Source: an uncultured Pelagimonas sp. (lineage in GTDB: Bacteria > Pseudomonadota > Alphaproteobacteria > Rhodobacterales > Rhodobacteraceae). From it: a DNA stretch of 64,000 nt. The stretch is from NCBI RefSeq assembly GCF_947498515.1, contig NZ_CANMKO010000012.1, positions 62,001 to 126,000 on the forward strand, in the 5' to 3' direction. Every line of letters begins with the position of its first letter. Within the stretch, counting starts at the first letter, position 1. The notes beneath the pieces were generated by a model. It was given only the letters and a program-made list of their open reading frames with translations, was not told the origin of the DNA and did not search any database. Shown here one piece after another: positions 34,842-43,986 of the stretch. The translations under genes and the position numbers were made by a program.

Positions 34842-36826
34842 GTGAGTTTGACGATCTCAAACGTGCGCTGGATGCGGCCACGCCCGATCCGGATGCCACC
34901 CGCAAAGCCGAGAATTTTTCGCTCGCCCTAGAAAATTTTGATGATTTGCAATTTTCTCGCCAAGGAAAGGCGGATGACGCGCGTCTGACCTCTGAAGACC
35001 CCAAAACGGGGCTGTTTAGAGGAGTACGAAACATGATTGCCCATTTTTCAACCAAAGGGATTTTGACCGCCTCCACGGCTTTAGCCGCTTTGGGCTTGGT
35101 GGTGTTTGTGCCGGTGCTGTGGGACAATTTGCCAAACGGCCCCGACTTGATTGTGACAGAACAAAGTGGACCACAGGGCGGGCTTTTGTCTGCAACCCCG
35201 CCGCCGGTTGAGGTCGAAGAAGCAGAACCAAGAGCGGAAGGGGACGTTGCGCTTGCCGGTTCGGCAGAGATTGGCGCGTTGAGCGATGATGTGGCTGTAA
35301 CCGAATTTCATGCAGACATTGATACGAGCGTTGCTGCAAGTCCAATGCCAGCACCTTCTCCGATGGCCAAATCGCGTGTTGCCGCCGGAGCACCGGCGCA
35401 GTTGGCGAAACCGCAACGCGACATGATCGTAGCGCCAGAAGCCAACACCGAAGCCTTTTCTGAGGCAGAGGCGAACCCGCTGAAGGTCACCGCAGAAGAG
35501 CCTGTGTCGACCTTTTCCATCGACGTGGATACCGCCAGCTGGTCGATCATCCGCAACTCGCTGACCTACGGCAATTTGCCCCCCGAAGGCGCGGTGCGGA
35601 TCGAGGAGATGGTGAATTACTTTTCCTACGATTACCCGGCACCAACTGGCGATCAGCCGTTTAAGGCCAGCATTGGCGTATCCGATACACCGTGGAAAGA
35701 CGGCACTCAGATCGTTCATATCGGCCTTCAGGGGACGATGCCGGCCGAACGCCCGGCGATGAACCTGGTGTTCCTGATCGACACCTCGGGGAGTATGGAT
35801 CAGCCCAACAAACTGCCACTGTTAAAACAAAGCTTCCGCTTGATGCTGGGGCAGCTCACCGAAAACGACAGCGTCTCGATTGTCACCTATGCCGGGAGCG
35901 CTGGGCGGGTGTTGGACCCGACCCCGGCCACAGATCGCGACACGATTTTGGCGGCACTGGACAACCTGCATGCCGGTGGCGGCACCGCAGGGCAGGCCGG
36001 TTTGCAACAGGCCTATGCCACCGCCAAGGAGATGGCTGAGGAGGGTGAGGTATCGCGCGTGATCCTTGCCACCGATGGTGATTTCAACATCGGCATTCAC
36101 GATCCCGACGAGCTTGAAACCTATATCGCTAAGGAACGCGACAGCGGCACATACCTCTCGGTTTTGGGTTTTGGGCGCGGCAATCTCGATGATGCGACGA
36201 TGCAGGCACTGGCCCAAACCGGCAACGGCATGGCGGCCTATATCGACACGTTGGCCGAGGCGCAAAAGGTGTTGGTGGATCAGCTCACCGGGGCCTTGGT
36301 GCCGATCGCCGATGATGTGAAAATTCAGGTCGAGTTTAACCCGGCCTTGGTCGCTGAATACCGCCTGATTGGGTATGAAACCCGCGCGCTCAACCGCGAG
36401 GATTTTAACAATGACAAGGTGGATGCCGGTGAAATTGGCGCGGGCCATCAGGTCACGGCGATCTATGAGATCACGCCGGTTGGGTCCGATGCGCGGCTAA
36501 CTGATCCGCTGCGCTATGGCACAGCGCCAGAACCAGCAAACAGCAATGAGTTGGGGTTCTTGCGCTTGCGCTACAAAGCGCCGGGTGCAGATGAAAGCCA
36601 GCTGATCGAAACCCCGATTTTGGCCGATATGCCGCCCTTGCCAGATGCCAATTTCGCTCTGGCGATTGCCGGGTTCGGGCAAATCCTACGTGGGTCTGAT
36701 CTTATTGGTGATTGGTCCTTTGGCGAGGCTATCACCTTGGCGCAGGGGGCTAAGGGCGCGGACCCCTATGGATATCGCCAAGAGGCGATCACCCTAATGC
36801 GCCTTGCCGAGAGCCTGTCGCGTTAA
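34838..36826 (+). CDS. Membrane-anchored von Willebrand factor A protein (YfbK-like, DUF3520)
   Basis: 662 residues. Cytoplasmic tail of about 70 residues, membrane segment about 75-95 (LTASTALAALGLVVFVPVLW), a Pro/Ala/Glu-rich linker to about 220, a YfbK-type N-domain (FSIDVDTASWSIIRNSL), then a vWA domain with an intact metal site: DTSGS at 315-319, GGTAG and LATDGDFN. A C-terminal DUF3520-like part follows. The vWA domain would lie in the periplasm. Translational coupling to the ECF sigma gene and the N-in single-pass topology suggest an anti-sigma or sensor role; no canonical zinc anti-sigma motif is seen, so this is inference. Confidence 0.85.
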   Translation: MSEFDDLKRALDAATPDPDATRKAENFSLALENFDDLQFSRQGKADDARLTSEDPKTGLFRGVRNMIAHFSTKGILTASTALAALGLVVFVPVLWDNLPNGPDLIVTEQSGPQGGLLSATPPPVEVEEAEPRAEGDVALAGSAEIGALSDDVAVTEFHADIDTSVAASPMPAPSPMAKSRVAAGAPAQLAKPQRDMIVAPEANTEAFSEAEANPLKVTAEEPVSTFSIDVDTASWSIIRNSLTYGNLPPEGAVRIEEMVNYFSYDYPAPTGDQPFKASIGVSDTPWKDGTQIVHIGLQGTMPAERPAMNLVFLIDTSGSMDQPNKLPLLKQSFRLMLGQLTENDSVSIVTYAGSAGRVLDPTPATDRDTILAALDNLHAGGGTAGQAGLQQAYATAKEMAEEGEVSRVILATDGDFNIGIHDPDELETYIAKERDSGTYLSVLGFGRGNLDDATMQALAQTGNGMAAYIDTLAEAQKVLVDQLTGALVPIADDVKIQVEFNPALVAEYRLIGYETRALNREDFNNDKVDAGEIGAGHQVTAIYEITPVGSDARLTDPLRYGTAPEPANSNELGFLRLRYKAPGADESQLIETPILADMPPLPDANFALAIAGFGQILRGSDLIGDWSFGEAITLAQGAKGADPYGYRQEAITLMRLAESLSR

Positions 36827-36838
36827 CAATTCAACACA

Positions 36839-36867
36839 CGGTTACAAAAGCGTCATCCCCCTGTTAC
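36839..36867 (+). promoter_or_regulatory. Pho box (PhoB-binding site)
   Basis: Three 7-bp units with exact 4-bp spacers: CGGTTAC (36839), GCGTCAT (36850) and CTGTTAC (36861). The 11-bp period and units match the PhoB consensus CTGTCAT-N4. It ends 46 bases before the phytase-like ATG, a usual distance for activation in phosphate starvation. Confidence 0.7.
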
Positions 36868-36913
36868 GAATTCCAACGATTGCCGCGTGTGGACCACATG
36901 ACAGGGGGATCCT

Positions 36914-39088
36914 ATGCCTTTTAGAACGCTTTGCCTGACCAGCATCTTGGCGCTTTGTGCCAACTCTGCGCTGGCGGACATGAATTTCAACCGCATCGCC
37001 AGCTTTGCCACACCATTGAACATCGCCGATGCCGACGGACGTGGTGCCGAAACCTCGGCTGAGATCATCGCAGCCACAGCCGATGGCAACACATTGGTGT
37101 ATACCGATAGCCCGCTTGGCGTTTTGGGTCGCATCGACATCACCGACGCCACCAACCCCAAGCCGCTTGGCAATATCGCATTGGACGGCGAACCGACATC
37201 GGTTGGCATCATCGGTGGGTTTGCCATCGTGGGTGTAAACACATCACAAAGCTACACCGATCCGTCGGGCTTTTTGGCGTCGATCAACATTGCCGATGGT
37301 CTTGAAACCGATCGCTGTGATCTTGGCGGCCAACCCGATAGTGTTGCGATTGCCAAGGACGGTTCCTTTGCCGCCGTAGCAATAGAAAACGAGCGTGACG
37401 AAGATTTGGGCGATGGGCGTACCGGGCAGTTGCCTGCGGGTTTTCTGGTCACCATTGGACTGACCGCCGAAGGTGTGTTGGATTGCGATACGCTTAACAA
37501 GGTTGAGATGACCGGACTGGCCGAGGTGTCGCCAGAAGACCCAGAACCCGAATTTGTTGATATCAACGAAAACGGTGAAATCATTGTCACCATGCAGGAA
37601 AACAACCATTTGGTTGTGGTGTCCAAAGACGGTGAGGTGCTCAATCACTTCTCTGCTGGTGCTGTTGACCTTGATGGGATCGACGCCACGGATGAACGCG
37701 GCGCGCTTCTCTTTACCGAAAGCCAAAAGGCTGTGGTGCGTGAACCTGATGCGGTGAAATGGATCGATGGCGATCACTTTGCCACCGCCAACGAAGGTGA
37801 CATGGACGGCGGTTCGCGCGGCTGGACGATCTTTCACAAAGACGGGTCGGTTGTGTATGAAAGCGGTGTGAGCTTTGAGCACGCTTTGGTTCAGATCGGC
37901 CACTACCCCGACAAGCGATCCGATAGCAAAGGTGTTGAACCGGAAAGCATCGAATTCGCCAAATTCGGCGACACGCCTTATGTGTTTGTTGGCTCTGAAC
38001 GTGGGTCCGCCGTTGGGGTGTATGACGTCACCGATCTGGCCACTCCGGTTCTAAAACAAATCCTTCCGTCGGGTGTTGGCCCAGAGGGCTATGTGGCCCT
38101 GCCAGAGCGTAATCTCTTGGTGTCTGCCAATGAAAAAGACCTGATCGAAGATGGCGGCCCGCGTGCCCATGTTATGCTGTTCGAATTGCAGGACGCGGCG
38201 GCGCAATATCCAACCCTGACCTCAAAAGGGGCCGAAGAGTTGATCGGCTGGGGCGCGATTTCGGGCATGGTCGCCGACGAAAACGGCATGATTTACGCTG
38301 TGAATGACAGCTTTTATGGCTTCCAACCGTCGATCTTCAAGATTGATCCAAGCCAGACACCGGCCAAGATTGTTGACGTGATCCGCGTTCACCGCGCCAA
38401 TGGTGCCCCGGCGCAAAAGCTTGACCTCGAAGGGATCACGCTGGACGGCAAGGGTGGTTTTTATCTGGCGTCTGAAGGGCGGACAGATCGCGCCATTCCC
38501 CATGCGATCTATCATGTTACGGCTGACGGTCTGATCAAAAGCCACAAACAGGAAATCGGTCTTCCGGCCGCGTTGATGGAGGTTGAAGAACGGTTTGGTT
38601 TCGAAGGGATCACCAAGGTTGGCGACACCCTATGGATGGCCGTTCAGCGCGAATGGAAAGACGACCCCAAGAACCATGTAAAGCTTGTTTCCTATAACCT
38701 TGAAACCAAGGAATGGGGCGCGGTTCACTATCCCAAGGCCGAGCCTAAAAAGGGTTGGGTTGGCTTGTCAGAGATCGTGGCCCATGGCGATTTTGTCTAT
38801 GTCATCGAACGTGACAACCAAATCGGTGCAGATGTGGTGACCAAGAAAATCTACCGCATTCCATTGGCCGAGATGGTGCCAGCCAAGCTGGGTGGTGACC
38901 TGCCAGTTGTGTCCAAAGAAGAGGTCCGCGATCTGATCCCCGATTTGCAGGCCTTTGGTGGCTATGTCACCGACAAGGTTGAGGGTTTGGCGATCTTGCC
39001 GGACGGAACTACCTTTGTCAGCACCGACAATGATGGTGTTGATGATAGCTCCGGCGAAACCTTCTTCTGGTCAATCGGCAAGTTTTAA
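36914..39088 (+). CDS. Secreted phytase/esterase-like beta-propeller protein
   Basis: 724 residues with signal peptide PFRTLCLTSILALCANSALA. The N-terminal half has propeller-like repeats (GNTLVYTDSPLGVLGRIDIT; GEPTSVGIIGGFAIVGV; PEGYVALPERNLLVSANE); the C-terminal half (from about 430) resembles the esterase-like phytase domain (LDLEGITLDGKGGFYLASEG; RFGFEGITKVGDTLWMAVQRE; VEGLAILPDGTTFVSTDNDG). Acts outside the cytoplasm, probably releasing phosphate from organic esters. Preceded by a Pho box and ended by a good terminator, so it is a single-gene Pho unit. Confidence 0.85.
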   Translation: MPFRTLCLTSILALCANSALADMNFNRIASFATPLNIADADGRGAETSAEIIAATADGNTLVYTDSPLGVLGRIDITDATNPKPLGNIALDGEPTSVGIIGGFAIVGVNTSQSYTDPSGFLASINIADGLETDRCDLGGQPDSVAIAKDGSFAAVAIENERDEDLGDGRTGQLPAGFLVTIGLTAEGVLDCDTLNKVEMTGLAEVSPEDPEPEFVDINENGEIIVTMQENNHLVVVSKDGEVLNHFSAGAVDLDGIDATDERGALLFTESQKAVVREPDAVKWIDGDHFATANEGDMDGGSRGWTIFHKDGSVVYESGVSFEHALVQIGHYPDKRSDSKGVEPESIEFAKFGDTPYVFVGSERGSAVGVYDVTDLATPVLKQILPSGVGPEGYVALPERNLLVSANEKDLIEDGGPRAHVMLFELQDAAAQYPTLTSKGAEELIGWGAISGMVADENGMIYAVNDSFYGFQPSIFKIDPSQTPAKIVDVIRVHRANGAPAQKLDLEGITLDGKGGFYLASEGRTDRAIPHAIYHVTADGLIKSHKQEIGLPAALMEVEERFGFEGITKVGDTLWMAVQREWKDDPKNHVKLVSYNLETKEWGAVHYPKAEPKKGWVGLSEIVAHGDFVYVIERDNQIGADVVTKKIYRIPLAEMVPAKLGGDLPVVSKEEVRDLIPDLQAFGGYVTDKVEGLAILPDGTTFVSTDNDGVDDSSGETFFWSIGKF

Positions 39089-39113
39089 GTCGATTTGAAA
39101 ACCTAAAATGAGG

Positions 39114-39147
39114 GCCCCGCGAAGGTTTCTTCGTGGGGCGTTTGTTT
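39114..39147 (+). terminator. Intrinsic terminator after phytase-like gene
   Basis: Arms GCCCCGCGAAG and CTTCGTGGGGC (one G-T pair), loop GTTT, followed by the T-rich GTTTGTTT. 25 bases after the stop codon. Confidence 0.85.
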
Positions 39148-39222
39148 GGACAGGGCCTAAAGGGTTGTCGCAACGCATTATTTGACTACCCTCTGGACAA
39201 CGCGAAGCAGGGGAGAGATGTG

Positions 39223-39765
39223 ATGCGAAGAATGGGTTTGCCGATTTTTGCGGTGCTTGCCTTGCCTACTATGGCGATTGCCCAAGGGTATAGCGCCCCG
39301 GCCACCGGTACAAAATTTGTATATGGCGTCTATGAGGGCGGCGAAGTGCCCATCGTCACCGAAACCATCTCAGTGCTGGGATCGGACGACACAAGTTTTG
39401 TTGGCATGGTCGAGCATCATGAATACGGAAGCTACATGGCCCGCTACACCTACGGGGCGACATCCTTGCATTGCGACGGCGGCTACAATCCGTTCCTAGA
39501 CGGGATCGATGCAATCTGGCCATTCGCTCCGGGTAAAGCGGCGGACTCGGGCGCGTTCTTTGTGATCGGTAAAGATGTTGATTACTGGCTGGACGGTAAA
39601 ACCTACGACACCTGGGCCATCCGCGAATTTACCGAACACGGATCGACATGGGTCACACGTGTTAGCCCCGATTTGGGGATTCATGTGGATGACCTAGTTT
39701 CCGTCGAAAAGGGTGCGGTGCCCAACGTCGACGTCTCCGCGATCAAAGCCTGTTTGGCTCTCTAA
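39223..39765 (+). CDS. Secreted protein of unknown function
   Basis: 180 residues from the ATG at 39223, with GGGGAGAG upstream; the frame is open earlier but enters the previous terminator. Signal peptide RRMGLPIFAVLALPTMAIA, then QGYSAPATGTKFVYGVYEGGE. The mature domain is beta-rich (YMARYTYGATSLHCDGGYNPF, DYWLDGKTYDTWAIREFTEHG) with two cysteines that could form a disulphide. Probably periplasmic. No family recognised. Follows the Pho-controlled gene after a terminator, so it has its own promoter. Confidence 0.7.
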   Translation: MRRMGLPIFAVLALPTMAIAQGYSAPATGTKFVYGVYEGGEVPIVTETISVLGSDDTSFVGMVEHHEYGSYMARYTYGATSLHCDGGYNPFLDGIDAIWPFAPGKAADSGAFFVIGKDVDYWLDGKTYDTWAIREFTEHGSTWVTRVSPDLGIHVDDLVSVEKGAVPNVDVSAIKACLAL

Positions 39766-39805
39766 TTTTGAGTTCCAACTAAGCAGTTGAGAAAAAATAT
39801 GACCG

Positions 39806-39850
39806 GCCCTTTCCGCTAGGGCAAGATGCCCTATCCTTAGGGCGTTGTTT
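39806..39850 (+). promoter_or_regulatory. Alternating complementary hairpin arms (attenuator-like leader)
   Basis: GCCCT (39806), TAGGGC (39817), GCCCTA (39828) and TAGGGC (39838) alternate, so the inner arms can pair either left or right. The last hairpin is followed by GTTGTTT and sits 21 bases before the next ATG. It could be the terminator of the upstream gene or a leader attenuator. Confidence 0.4.
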
Positions 39851-39870
39851 AAACGCAGAAGGATACTGCT

Positions 39871-40827
39871 ATGAAGCGCCGCACATTCCTCAAAACTTTT
39901 CCCGCCGCTGCCGCTTTGGCCGCGACTGCTGGGATTGTTCCCATCGCTGTTGCCGCTGACGGTCACGGGGCCCAAGTCATTGCCGCCCAGAAGTTTAAAG
40001 TCGGCGACATGGTCGTCACTGCGATTTCTGATGGTTATTTCAATATGCCCTTGGACATGTTGCAGGGGGCCGGTCCGGATGACATCGCTGCGCTGCTTAG
40101 GCAAGGCTATCAAGACCCAGAGAACTTTCGCGCTGCGGTCAATGCCTACCTCGTTCAATCGGGTGGCGAAAACTGGTTGATCGATGCCGGAACGGGTGGG
40201 GTTTTTGGACCCTCACTAGGCGATGTGGCCGAAGTGTTGGCCGCGCTGGGCGTTATGCCGGGCGATGTCTCAAAGCTCATCGTGACCCATATGCATGGCG
40301 ATCACATCGGCGGCGCGATCAAGGATGGCGCAGCGATGTATCCCAACGCGGAACTGGTCGTGACAAAGGCGGACGTGGATTTCTGGACCTCCAAAGACAT
40401 CCAAGCCCAAGCACCCGAACAATTCCGCGGTGGCTTTGACTTGGCCATGGGCGTGATTGCCGCCTATCAAGATCGGGTGCGGATCGTCGAAGGCGAAGCC
40501 GATCTGGCCCCCGGTCTGGTCGGGCGCCCCATGCCCGGTCACACGGTTGGCCACCAAGGTGTGATGATTGAATCCGCTGGGGACAGCCTGTTGATTTGGG
40601 GCGATGTGGTTCATGTGGCCCCGGTTCAGATGGCACGCCCCGAGGTAACCATCGGGTTTGATACCGATCAGGAACTGGCGGCTAAAACACGGGCTGATGC
40701 CTTTGCGTCAGTTGTGCAAAGCGGTCAGAAAATCGCGGGAATGCACATGCCGTTCCCCGGTGTCGGTTTCGTTGAAAAGGCGGGTGACGGGTTCCGCTTT
40801 GTACCGGCGTCATGGGATTACATGTGA
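39871..40827 (+). CDS. Exported metallo-beta-lactamase-fold hydrolase
   Basis: 318 residues. N-terminal twin-arginine signal KRRTFLK followed by a hydrophobic stretch AAAALAATAGIVPIAVAA, so it is probably Tat-exported already folded with its zinc. Metal motif VTHMHGDHIGG, then PMPGHTVGHQGVMI and LLIWGDVVHV supply the remaining ligands. Related to the AHL lactonase/quinoprotein-relay-like MBL group; substrate unknown. Confidence 0.88.
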   Translation: MKRRTFLKTFPAAAALAATAGIVPIAVAADGHGAQVIAAQKFKVGDMVVTAISDGYFNMPLDMLQGAGPDDIAALLRQGYQDPENFRAAVNAYLVQSGGENWLIDAGTGGVFGPSLGDVAEVLAALGVMPGDVSKLIVTHMHGDHIGGAIKDGAAMYPNAELVVTKADVDFWTSKDIQAQAPEQFRGGFDLAMGVIAAYQDRVRIVEGEADLAPGLVGRPMPGHTVGHQGVMIESAGDSLLIWGDVVHVAPVQMARPEVTIGFDTDQELAAKTRADAFASVVQSGQKIAGMHMPFPGVGFVEKAGDGFRFVPASWDYM

Positions 40828-40844
40828 GTTTAGACTAGCAATTG

Positions 40845-40879
40845 GCGCGGCCCCAGCTGGATGTTCGGGGCCGCGCTTT
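40845..40879 (+). terminator. Terminator-like hairpin after MBL gene
   Basis: Arms GCGCGGCCCC and GGGGCCGCGC, 12-base loop, then TTT. Strong stem with a short T tract. Confidence 0.65.
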
Positions 40880-40974
40880 CCCCGTGGTTTCACCTTGTCC
40901 GTTCCTCGGCGCTTCGCTATTCCCAGAGAAACTCTGCCGAATGGGGGAGAAAACGCCAAGGGGGTGGTGACGAC

Positions 40975-41721
40975 ATGATGCGAGTGATCCGGTTCTGTGC
41001 TGCGGTGATGATGGCGCTGTCCTTGATGGCCTGCGAAGGCGGAATCCCGGATTCCAAACCAGATTCCCAAGCCAAACCGGCATCAAACGGGTTCCTGTCT
41101 GGCATTTTGGGTGGATCCAGCGACAAAACGCCCGGTGCGGCAAGCAAAACCAAGCCGCCTCTGGCGCGCGCCTCTCTGGCGGGTGGTGATGTTGTGGTTG
41201 CAGGTCACGACGGATATTGCATTGACCCGGTGACCAAACAAAGTTCCCAGGAACGAGGGTTTGCGTTGATTGCGTCCTGCCACATCTTGTCGGATGGCAA
41301 AGTCGGGGCAGCGGTTGAACCTTTGTTGATCACCGTCACGGTCGGCCCCAAGGGCAAAGTTTCTGACCTTCCCACACCACAACAATTGGCGGTGACTGCG
41401 GGCGCACCCTTGTTGGGCGGCGAAACCGGCGACGGGTTTGTTGTGGCCAACCTTGATGGTGGTGGCGATGCGCAATTGCAGGGCGGCGACAAAAAGCATT
41501 GGCGCGGCGCGTTTTTGCAAGGGGATCGCCTTGTCGGTCTTGCGCTTTATGCCCCAAAAGGAAGCCCCTATGCCGGAGCCAAAGGGGGCGGCGCTTTGCG
41601 CAAACTTCATTCAAAAATCGCATCCCTAAGCCCGAGTGCAAGCTCTATGGCGGCTGAGACCACGCAACCCGCCAAAAAACCGCAGGAAGAAACGCTTATG
41701 GGGCGTTTATTCAAGCGTTAA
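40975..41721 (+). CDS. Putative lipoprotein of unknown function
   Basis: 248 residues from the ATG at 40975 (or 40978), behind AAGGGGGTGG. Lipoprotein signal with lipobox LMAC (VIRFCAAVMMALSLMAC). A low-complexity linker follows (PDSKPDSQAKPASNGF), then a domain containing GYCIDPVTKQSSQERGFALI and ASCHILSDG, which recalls a serine-protease-like or SH3-type fold but is not assigned. Ends in a basic MGRLFKR. Probably attached to the inner or outer membrane. Confidence 0.7.
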   Translation: MMRVIRFCAAVMMALSLMACEGGIPDSKPDSQAKPASNGFLSGILGGSSDKTPGAASKTKPPLARASLAGGDVVVAGHDGYCIDPVTKQSSQERGFALIASCHILSDGKVGAAVEPLLITVTVGPKGKVSDLPTPQQLAVTAGAPLLGGETGDGFVVANLDGGGDAQLQGGDKKHWRGAFLQGDRLVGLALYAPKGSPYAGAKGGGALRKLHSKIASLSPSASSMAAETTQPAKKPQEETLMGRLFKR

Positions 41722-41739
41722 GATTTGCAATACTACTGT

Positions 41740-41760
41740 TGGGCCAAATGCGTTGGCCCA
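41740..41760. terminator. Hairpin after lipoprotein gene
   Basis: Arms TGGGCCAA and TTGGCCCA with a 5-base loop. No T-run, so at most a weak terminator. Confidence 0.5.
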
Positions 41761-41809
41761 TCGAAATGGTCGTGGGCGGTTTCAGACGACAGATTTGCGG
41801 GGGCAAAAC

Positions 41810-42583
41810 ATGAGTGGGGAAAAGCAGGGCTGGCTGGATCGTTCGTTGGAACAGGGCGCGCTGCGTCGCTGGTCGCGGGCATCGCGGGCCGCTGACAAAA
41901 CCGACCTAACCGAGCTGCGCAATCAACGCGCACGCGCACGCAAACTCAAACAACATCTCGATCAGCTCATCCATGTGGCTGAATCACGTCTTGCGCTTCC
42001 CTATATCGGGAATCAGTCTTTCCCACGGCCTGCGGATGCCGATTGGGCGTGGCGGCCTGAGCTGTGGTGTGGCCCCTTGCCAGTGCCCGGTATCTCTTCG
42101 GTTCAGACAAAATCGATGCTGGGGGGCGAGGTCACGCTGTTTCACGACTGCCAGCATTCCGAACTCACCCTGCGCCAAATCCGCAATATGCGTGAAGAGG
42201 ATTTGGCCGCCTTTGGGTTGCGCATGGACGTCTTCCGGTTCGATGGCTCGTATCTATCGCTTGCCGTCGATATTCCCGAAGAGGCGAGCCGGGGCTTGCT
42301 ACGCAAGCATTTGATCCGCATCGAAACCATTGTCGAAATGGAAAAGCCACTGGAAATCTTTGCGCGGCTTAACATCAAACACGGCCCCAACACCGAACAG
42401 ATCGTGCGCGAACTGCCGTTGAACGAAGAAGACATCGTTGTGGAATTTGATCTGGCCTATACCAAGCTCAACGAAAAACGGGTCGAGAAAATGTGGCTCG
42501 ATCTGATCTTTGAAGGGCCACAAATGAATCAGGTGATCCTGCGGGATTTGACCTTTAGCCGCCGCAAGCGGGCGGAACTGTGA
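41810..42583 (+). CDS. DUF6478-like protein
   Basis: 257 residues from the ATG at 41810 (GGGGGC ahead). Basic coiled N-terminus (LRNQRARARKLKQHLDQLIH), then a beta-rich body (WRPELWCGPLPVPGISSVQ; GGEVTLFHDCQHSELTLRQI). I place it with the DUF6478 family typical of Rhodobacterales from memory of its layout; function unknown. No signal peptide. Paired with the 125-residue protein downstream, 16 bases away. Confidence 0.6.
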   Translation: MSGEKQGWLDRSLEQGALRRWSRASRAADKTDLTELRNQRARARKLKQHLDQLIHVAESRLALPYIGNQSFPRPADADWAWRPELWCGPLPVPGISSVQTKSMLGGEVTLFHDCQHSELTLRQIRNMREEDLAAFGLRMDVFRFDGSYLSLAVDIPEEASRGLLRKHLIRIETIVEMEKPLEIFARLNIKHGPNTEQIVRELPLNEEDIVVEFDLAYTKLNEKRVEKMWLDLIFEGPQMNQVILRDLTFSRRKRAEL

Positions 42584-42599
42584 CAGGAGCATCGACGCT

Positions 42600-42977
42600 A
42601 TGAGTGCCTTTTCCCTCACCAAAACCCGCTTTCGCGAAGGCCTTTGGGAAGGTCTTTTGACCGCCATCGAAAAAGACGCAGCCCAGCCGGAAATCGCTGT
42701 AACCCTGCGCGACCTGCCTGTGCGTGGCGTCACGATGAGCGAAACCAAAGAGCCGGGGCGCTGGGTTATCCAAATCCCGGTGCCGATCGAAGCGGTGAGT
42801 GAAGGTGTGCAAACGTTCTTGATCACCGATGCCAATGCCGATGTGGTTTTGGATAGCTTCACCCTGATTGCCGGTGAGGTTCTTGGTGATGACATTCGCG
42901 CCGAAGTCGAACTTCTGCGCGCCGAATTGGACATGCTCAAACGGGCGTTTCGCCGTCATTGCCTTGAGACAACCTAG
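42600..42977 (+). CDS. Conserved-looking small protein, partner of DUF6478-like gene
   Basis: 125 residues behind AGGAG. A short beta-rich domain (WVIQIPVPIEAVSEGVQTFLI; DANADVVLDSFTLIAGEVLG) and a C-terminal helix (IRAEVELLRAELDMLKRAF). No signal or membrane segment. Probably co-transcribed and working with the preceding gene; no function assigned. Confidence 0.65.
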   Translation: MSAFSLTKTRFREGLWEGLLTAIEKDAAQPEIAVTLRDLPVRGVTMSETKEPGRWVIQIPVPIEAVSEGVQTFLITDANADVVLDSFTLIAGEVLGDDIRAEVELLRAELDMLKRAFRRHCLETT

Positions 42978-43071
42978 AACAGTTGGTTGTTTGTTCGCGC
43001 GGTTGCCCGAGGCGGCTTGACCTGCGCTAACATTCAGCCCACCTTGCACCAATCCCCTGCAAGGAGCCACC

Positions 43072-43986
43072 ATGTCCCCGTTTCGCGGCATTGCGTTAAA
43101 GCTATGCTCTGTCTTTTTGTTCACTATTATGGCGTCCTTGATCAAGGCGACAGCCGATCTTGTGCCGCCCGGTGAGGCGGTGTTTTTCCGAAGCTTTTTT
43201 GCCATGCCAATCATTGTTGGTTGGCTCGCCTTGCGGGGCGATTTGAAAACCGGGTTCAAGGTCAATCGCCCCATCGGGCATTTCTGGCGCGGGGCGATTG
43301 GGGTGACGGCGATGGGGTTTGGCTTTGCGTCCTTGGGTTTCCTGCCTTTGCCTGAAGTGACCGCAATTGGCTACGCCGCGCCAATGTTGACGGTGATTTT
43401 CGCTGCGGTTTTGTTGGGCGAGCGCCTTCGCCTATTCCGAATGGCGGCTGTTGTCTTGGGCTTGGTTGGGGTTGTGGTGGTGATGTGGCCGCGTTTGTCA
43501 GTCGATGAAATCGACGATGTGGCCCTGTTGGGGGTGATCTGCATTTTGATCTCGGCGGTTCTGCGGGCTTTGGCCCAGATCCACATCCGCAAACTCGTTG
43601 CGACAGAAGAGACCTCTGCCATTGTGTTTTATTTCTCGCTCACTGCGACCCTGTTTTCGCTATTGTCCTTGCCGTTTGGTTGGACATGGCCGGGGATGTC
43701 GGCGGTAGTGATGTTGATTGCCTCGGGCCTTGTCGGCGGCATCGCACAAATCTTCCTGACGGCATCTTACAAACATGCCGAAGCGGCGCTTTTGGCTCCG
43801 TTTGACTATGCGTCGATCCTGTTTGCCATTCTGTTTGGCTATGTCTTCTTTGACGAAGTGCCGACACAGATGGTTCTTGCGGGGTCGGCGATTGTGATGG
43901 CGGCAGGTGGATTGATCATCTGGCGCGAACGCCAGTTGGGGTTGAAACGCGGCAAAGCCCGGCCGGGAATGACACCACAGGGCTAA
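43072..43986 (+). CDS. EamA/DMT-family transporter
   Basis: 304 residues, ten membrane segments in two EamA repeats (about 5-135 and 145-285). Typical pieces are GEAVFFRSFFAMPIIVGWLA, EVTAIGYAAPMLTVIFAAVLLGE and AEAALLAPFDYASILFAILFGY. Ribosome site AAGGAG. Usually exports metabolites or amino acids. Convergent with the FAD oxidoreductase, stops overlapping by four bases (CTAA). Confidence 0.9.
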   Translation: MSPFRGIALKLCSVFLFTIMASLIKATADLVPPGEAVFFRSFFAMPIIVGWLALRGDLKTGFKVNRPIGHFWRGAIGVTAMGFGFASLGFLPLPEVTAIGYAAPMLTVIFAAVLLGERLRLFRMAAVVLGLVGVVVVMWPRLSVDEIDDVALLGVICILISAVLRALAQIHIRKLVATEETSAIVFYFSLTATLFSLLSLPFGWTWPGMSAVVMLIASGLVGGIAQIFLTASYKHAEAALLAPFDYASILFAILFGYVFFDEVPTQMVLAGSAIVMAAGGLIIWRERQLGLKRGKARPGMTPQG

